Source of the DNA: Heterotrichella gracilis
Lineage: Eukaryota > Sar > Xanthophyceae > Tribonematales > Xanthonemataceae
Direction of reading: 5' to 3'
Assembly (NCBI GenBank): GCA_032358255.1
Contig: JAULBX010025164.1
Span: 124,001 to 188,000, forward strand
DNA length: 64,000 bases
A program made the position numbers and the translations under genes. Each line of letters begins with the position of its first letter. Positions within the stretch are counted from its first letter, which is position 1. Under the pieces are notes generated by a model. The model saw only the letters and a program-made list of their open reading frames with translations, searched no databases and was not told where the DNA came from. Shown piece by piece: positions 58,858-64,000 of the stretch.

Positions 58858-61800
58858 ATGAAAGCGTGCTCCAACTTCTCTACTATGGTCTCAACCCCTG
58901 AAGAGGATACGGGTACAGCGACAGCGATACACCACCAGCAGTTTCTGGCAACGTTATTCACCGCAGCTGGGTGGCAGAAATCGGGAGGTCGAAGTGGTTC
59001 CAGCGCAGGGACATGCAGCTTGCACTGGCTTTGCGTCGTGGTTGCGTTTGCAGCGCTGCACCTGCTGAAGCTTGCCACCGTGGTGAGTTCATGCCTGTGC
59101 CCGCGGTGCAACCTCGTTTGAACTGCAAGTTCCCATATTGTATGCACTGCAATGTGCCATGGCAGTGCGTGCGATTTCAACCCGCGGCCATCTGCGGCCA
59201 TGACTCATCGGGTGCATGCATGTCCACCGCAGCAGAGAGGTGTCAGCAGGCCACTATTTGTAACGTTTGCCCGGAATCATTCAAATATGTTACGTCCCAG
59301 TGCCGTAGCATCGTCGTGCTGCATGCATGCCTGTATTGCACAGCCATTGCATCGCTTCACTCTCTCTGGCTTCTTGCTTTCCATTTTGAGTGCGGTCTGC
59401 GCCCGCACCGGCAACTCGGACCTTTTTTAAGTAAGGCTAACCGATATCTGGTGTAATTTCGCAGGCGTGTGATCCACATACACAAGAAGATGACCATATA
59501 GGCCACACAGCGATGATGGCGGGAACGCAGTCGTGGTGTAAGGGCGCGGGATACCTGCACAGCCTCCTTGCCTTCCCGTATGTATCAGGTAGGGCCAACA
59601 CCTTGGTTTCAAAAGCCATCTTCGCCGTCTGGTCCCTCGAGTGCTAGCTTTCTCTGCCTTGTTCCAAATCTAGCATTTGTTCTACGGGCCATGGAATGGT
59701 GTTCTACTGCAGTAACCTAGGTTGAATATACACACACCCAGAAGTCCAGCCGCACTAAAAACCTCTCTGTGGGCGTCATTTCAACCAGGTCTGACCTTGT
59801 GTTCCTTGGTGTGTTGCAGCAGCAGTGGCAATTGTAGTGATCACTGTGGCGCTGCTGGCTGCCACCTGCGCCCTTGTATACTCCAGCTACGCCAAAAAGC
59901 AGGCTACCACATGGCAGACCACCACAAAGCAGGCTGCACAGGACAGTTCATCTAGTACCCCCTCCACAGCCCAGTTTAGCGATCAGTTAGATCAGGTGGC
60001 AGCACCTACCAATGCCCTTGCACCCAGGGCAAGGAATGACAGCGTAGGCAGCGTGTTGCAAGCCTTGCAAGACGGGCTAGACTCTGCCCTGGGGGCTCCA
60101 GCCATCCCAGCAAAGAATGGCACAAGCCTGCCACGCACGCGCAGCTCCCTCAGCTTCAAGGTATTCCACGATGACCCTGTCAAGGGTTCGGACAAAAACC
60201 CTAGCGCAGCCGCCCAGAACCAACGGAAGAGCCTCCAGCTGGCAGCGCGTCAAAGCATCCAGCTGGCAGCGCGCAAGAGCGCGTGGATGCCCAGTGTGGT
60301 CATTGAGGACCTCTGCAAGTCGGGGTCAGAGGTCAAGGAGTGGGGAATCGTTGAGTCTGACCTGCAGTACTGCACGAAGGCCACGGGTGAGGCGTGGAAG
60401 GTTGGGGAAGGCACGTTTGGCAAGGTGAGGGGCAAATGTAGAGCATACACCTTGCCTGAGTGAGTGACATGGTGTGCCTGGCTAGGTGCAGTAATTGACA
60501 CATGCTGCAGCTGGTGTAAGCGGATCCATTGCTTGTACCCCTCCTCGCCTCTGTCAACCCTACACTGCTGAACTTTCCTTAAAACCCTCAATGGCCAGTG
60601 CTATCCACACCCTAAACTATGCTCCTGCACCCTAAATAAACCCCTTTCTTAAAACCCTAAACCCTCCTGCACAGGTGTACAAGGCGCTGTGGGCTGGTGC
60701 CACCTACGTGGCTGTCAAGGTGGTGAGCACGGAAGAAGGGGGGGAGGAAGAGAGGAAGGCCATTATGGAGGAAATCAGCATCTTGAGGGCATGCCGCAGC
60801 CCATACATTGTGCAGGTGGGACAGCTCGAGGGAAATGCAGTAAAAGAGGAGCTAGGGGAGAAACTGCATTTACTTTGTACTGAAGTGATGGACATTGCAC
60901 AACAGCAGCTAGTAAATATATACATGTAGTGCAACGGCAGGCGTTATGAATTGGATTGTGATTCTTACGGTGGCTGCTCCTTTGGCCTTGCGGCAAATGC
61001 GTGTAGCATTGCTGCTGAAATGCGCGTGACTAACTCGCTCCCATTTTTTTGCAGTTTCTGGGGACCTGCGTGCATCCCCACCAGGTCCTGCTGGTGACTG
61101 AGCTCATGGATGGCGGGGATTTGCACCGAGCACTGGTCAAGGGGCTGGTCACATGGTACAGAAGGTAGGGTTTTAGGGTGTAGACCCTACTCATGGCGCC
61201 CCAGCCCACACACACGACCACCACGACAAAACCCTAAAACTTGACCCTAGATCCTTGATGTCCCAACTTGAGTACCAGTGGTTTTGCCAGGCTCAAGGGC
61301 CATGTGGGACATCTTACGGCGCACTCACTGGTGTGCATGCATTCAACGCTGCATTCCAAGTCCAGGGGCCTGTAAAGGGGAAAATGCTCCACAAAACCCT
61401 ACATATTGAACCTTGTTCATCTCATATACTGGAGTGTTCCTTCTGCTGCAGGGGCGCCAAGATTGCACTGGACATTGCGCGTGCCCTGCACTACTTGCAC
61501 AAGCACAACGTGGTGCACATGGATGTGAAGAGCCCAAATGTGCTGCTCTCCCGGGAGGGCAATGCCAAGCTTGGTGACATGGGCCTGGCTACCATTGTGG
61601 GTGCTCAGGCTGACCTGGGGGGTGATGATATGCCCAGCCTCAAGGGGACGTGGTCATGGATGGCGCCTGAAGTAATCAGTGGTGAGTGGCTAGAACTTCT
61701 GTAACAAACTGTAACCACAATCACCATATTTACAAATGCAAGCGGAGTACTTTGCCCATGACATGCCTAATTGCAAGGGGACAGGTAGGCCATTGTGTTT

Positions 61801-63961
61801 GATGGTTATGGTTGGCCTCATATGTGCCAATGGGTTTTCTCTTTTTCCAGGTCTCTTAAAACATTACTGTTATTGTTTTGCAGGGAGCAGCTTTGGTCCC
61901 AAGGCTGATGTGTACAGCTTTGGGCTGCTTTTGTGGGAGATCACAACTGGGGAACTGCCCAAGAAGACCACGCTGCGCCTTGCCAGGTAATTGCCACATA
62001 AAAACCTGCTCCTTGTTCACGCACATGTGTAGAGTGAAACACTTGATTTGTCTAGAGTTCCAAATCCCCCACCAAATTGTGGGGACAAATATCTGAGATG
62101 CACTGGAGAATTTGTTTGGAGGGGCTGACCCAGGATCACCAATGATTTTCATCAAACCGCCTTTTTTCTCCATCCCCAGGTGCCCCACCGAGTGCCCCGA
62201 AGGCATCGCCCACCTGATGCTCGACTGCACAGCCTCCAAGCCCTGCGACAGGCCTGAGATGGCCCAGGTGGTGGAAACCCTCCAGGGTTTTGTCGACCAG
62301 GCGCTCAAGGATCAGCGCAGGTCTGCGAACATCCACTCAGAGGGCTCCAGGAGTCGAGCCTCCGCCATCAATATTGCGCTGGCATTTGCAGGTGAGCAGG
62401 ATAAAACCCCGCTCTCAGACCCTATTGTGTATTCTCTTGCAGCTGCTGACAGTGCGTGGGGGTTGGTGTGCATCCCTTCAGCCTCAATTTCAACCTCACA
62501 CCGCTGTCCCAGATGGGTACCTTGCCGCTTAAAGACTAATCCATTTTCCTCACCTTTCCCGTCATGTGCAGATGCTTCCCCGGGCAACTCCCCTCGATCC
62601 CCGGCACCCCACCCATGGTCCCCACAACCACAATCTCTGGAGCGCATCCCCACCACCCCCACCCTCCACCCCTCCAGCGCCCCCACCCAGTCACCCCTCT
62701 GGCCCCACCAAGCAGGAGTGGGGATTGGGTCCCCACCCACTCCACCCCCCGGCCCCCATCTCCCACCACTCATCACCATCACTGGCTTCACCCCCTTGGA
62801 CATTGGTAGTGGGGATGGGTGTGAATCCCCAAGCCCAACACAGGTGGTGGCAGGCACTGAACAGGCGATTACAGCCACTCAACAGCCAGCTTCAGCCACC
62901 CAACAGCCAGCTCGAAACCCTCTGTCGGTAGGTGTTGATAGCCTGCACCCTGTCATGTGCAAGCTGCAATCGCCTGTGGTTCCTACCTGGGGGGGGAAAG
63001 ACTCCAATTGGCTTTAAGGATGGCTTTGGCAAGAAGGAACAAGCATGCCTAGTCTAATGTTCATTAATATATGTCATATATTTCATTGAAGTTTTTGTTC
63101 AATGTATGGAATTTACTTACATAAATTTCCTTTTCTTTGCATCGGCAGGCGCCTCTTCCGGCGGTTGGTCGGCACCGACCCGTGTGGGCACAGCGCCACG
63201 TCAGCCCATTCAGCAGACCCCAGCCAGCGGCCCAAGCTCAGGCAGGTCCCGAAAAAGCACCCATCAGGGTCCACTCGGCACCCCTGCGGCTGCCTCCCAG
63301 TGGGCGTTCGAGTGGTTTCAGCCCCGTGCAGGTGGGGAGTACTAGTGGCGATGTGGTCTCCTCCCCTGGAGGGAGCGCGCAGGTTGTCGATACTGGGGGG
63401 GTTCTGTTGGCATCTGGAACACCATCCAGTTTTTGCGGCTCGGCTGCTGGAGTGACATGTGGCAGTGGAGCTGAGTCTGGGGAAGCGGCTGGGGATGCGG
63501 GTGCCAGTACAGCATCCCCGCATGGCGGCTGTGTAGGCTGTGCAGACGCGGTTGATGCTGATACCGCCAGCGATGCAGCAACCCCATACGGCGGTGGCGA
63601 TGGCGGTGGGACGTCATCAAGGCCCAGCACACCAGCCAAGCAGTCCCTTGTTGTGAGCGCCTCACCTTTCAAGCCCCACTCAGCTCAGCATACAAATGAT
63701 ACAAATGCGCGCAACACCAGGGATGTTAAGCGGGACTTCAGGGCCCCATGCCAGGGGCGCTTTTCGGCCATGGAATTGGCGGCATTGCCGCAACACCTGG
63801 GTCACAGTGGTGGGGCAGCAACGGGGAGCTTTTCTGGGATTTCTGGAATCCCTGGGTTCACTCGTTCCCACTCGGGTGTGGCGTGTGTGGGTCCCAGTGG
63901 GGGCCTGGCGGCCGCATTGCGAGGGGGAGGGCGCATGAGTCTGGACAGGGTGGGGGGATGA
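58858..63961 (+). CDS. Membrane-anchored TKL (Raf-like) protein kinase
   Basis: Ten exons, 58858-59082, 59465-59588, 59820-60424, 60675-60815, 61055-61164, 61452-61681, 61884-61986, 62180-62391, 62572-62927 and 63149-63961. Phases close for 972 residues. Two N-terminal exons give a first hydrophobic helix (LCVVVAFAALHLL) and a short Cys-containing loop. A second helix follows (IVVITVALLAATCALVYSS), then a Ser-rich juxtamembrane part. The kinase has GEGTFGKVY, VAVKVV (beta-3 Lys), HMDVKSPNVLL for HRDxKxxN, GDMGLA for DFG, WSWMAPE, ADVYSFGLLLWE and DRPEMAQVV. The Asp residues needed for catalysis are kept, so activity is likely. A long Pro/Ser/Thr-rich and Gly/Ser-rich C-terminal tail follows. 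The first two exons are inferred from phase and splice sites. Confidence 0.85.
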
Positions 63962-64000
63962 CAGCTATTAGAGGAAAGGGGAGGGAGCCATGTGGTCAGT

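Noticed and set aside
58971-59456. Cys-rich 161-codon plus-strand frame
   Set aside because: It overlaps the first TKL kinase exon in another frame. The kinase exon has clean splice sites and matching phase, and this frame has neither.
1-64000. tRNA, rRNA and standard snRNA genes
   Set aside because: I looked for box B (GGTTCGA) contexts and conserved rRNA/snRNA segments and found none with a matching fold.
1-64000. Retroelements, DNA transposases or virus-like genes
   Set aside because: No reverse transcriptase, integrase, transposase, capsid or long terminal repeat could be recognised. Only small inverted repeats of possible MITE origin were seen.

Overview
The window is nuclear DNA of a green alga (chlorophyte, probably core Chlorophyta). 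The genes are intron-rich with GT-AG introns. The products are of plant and algal type: histone H1, a plant-type GH5 mannanase, a GRP-A3-like XYPPX protein, plant-type QCR8 and eIF2-gamma, and proteins with chloroplast transit peptides. TGTAA polyadenylation-type motifs follow several stop codons. TTTAGGG/CCCTAAA telomere-like runs are scattered through almost every intron. I cannot name the species. I built gene models by matching splice sites and reading-frame phase between exons. Where I say exons fit, the phases close and no stop is left in frame.

Layout. 0-4.6 kb: mostly unassigned, with some minus-strand coding-like exons. 4.7-5.6 kb: histone H1 (+). 6.7-9.2 kb: GH16 beta-glucanase (-). 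11.8-14.0 kb: small single-pass plastid membrane protein (+). 15-16 kb: array of orphan exon-like repeats. 16.1-19.9 kb: GH5 endo-beta-mannanase (-). 23.3-28.1 kb: two tandem divergent protein kinases (+), only 5 bases apart and possibly spliced into one protein. 30.4-31.4 kb: GRP-A3-like protein (-). 32.6-36.1 kb: plastid-targeted Mpv17/PMP22 protein (+). 38.0-39.3 kb: SERINC (+). 40.1-46.3 kb: eIF2-gamma (-), divergent from QCR8 (+, 46.6-47.1 kb). 48.3-48.7 kb: MPC2-type mitochondrial pyruvate carrier (-). 49.9-51.9 kb: secretory O-fucosyltransferase-like protein (-). 53.2-57.2 kb: secreted SGNH hydrolase (+), interrupted by a 100-N gap. 58.9-64.0 kb: membrane-anchored TKL-type kinase (+).

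Functional groups. GH16, GH5, SGNH hydrolase and the O-fucosyltransferase-like protein fit cell-wall, polysaccharide or glycoprotein work. QCR8 and MPC2 are mitochondrial. H1 and eIF2-gamma are housekeeping. There is no sign of operon-like logic. The neighbourhood looks like an ordinary nuclear gene row.

The most unusual feature recurs across the whole window. The end of an exon together with its splice site is copied, once or several times, into the adjacent intron, and the copies are separated by telomere-like repeats. I found this in nearly every multi-exon gene (GH16, mannanase, GRP-A3-like, Mpv17, eIF2-gamma, O-fucosyltransferase, SGNH hydrolase). In the mannanase the copies form 45-nt in-frame cassettes. 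A second unusual feature is a set of three dispersed copies of a roughly 125-nt element in one eIF2-gamma intron. These copies can fold into a closed multi-branched RNA, with base changes that keep the pairing.
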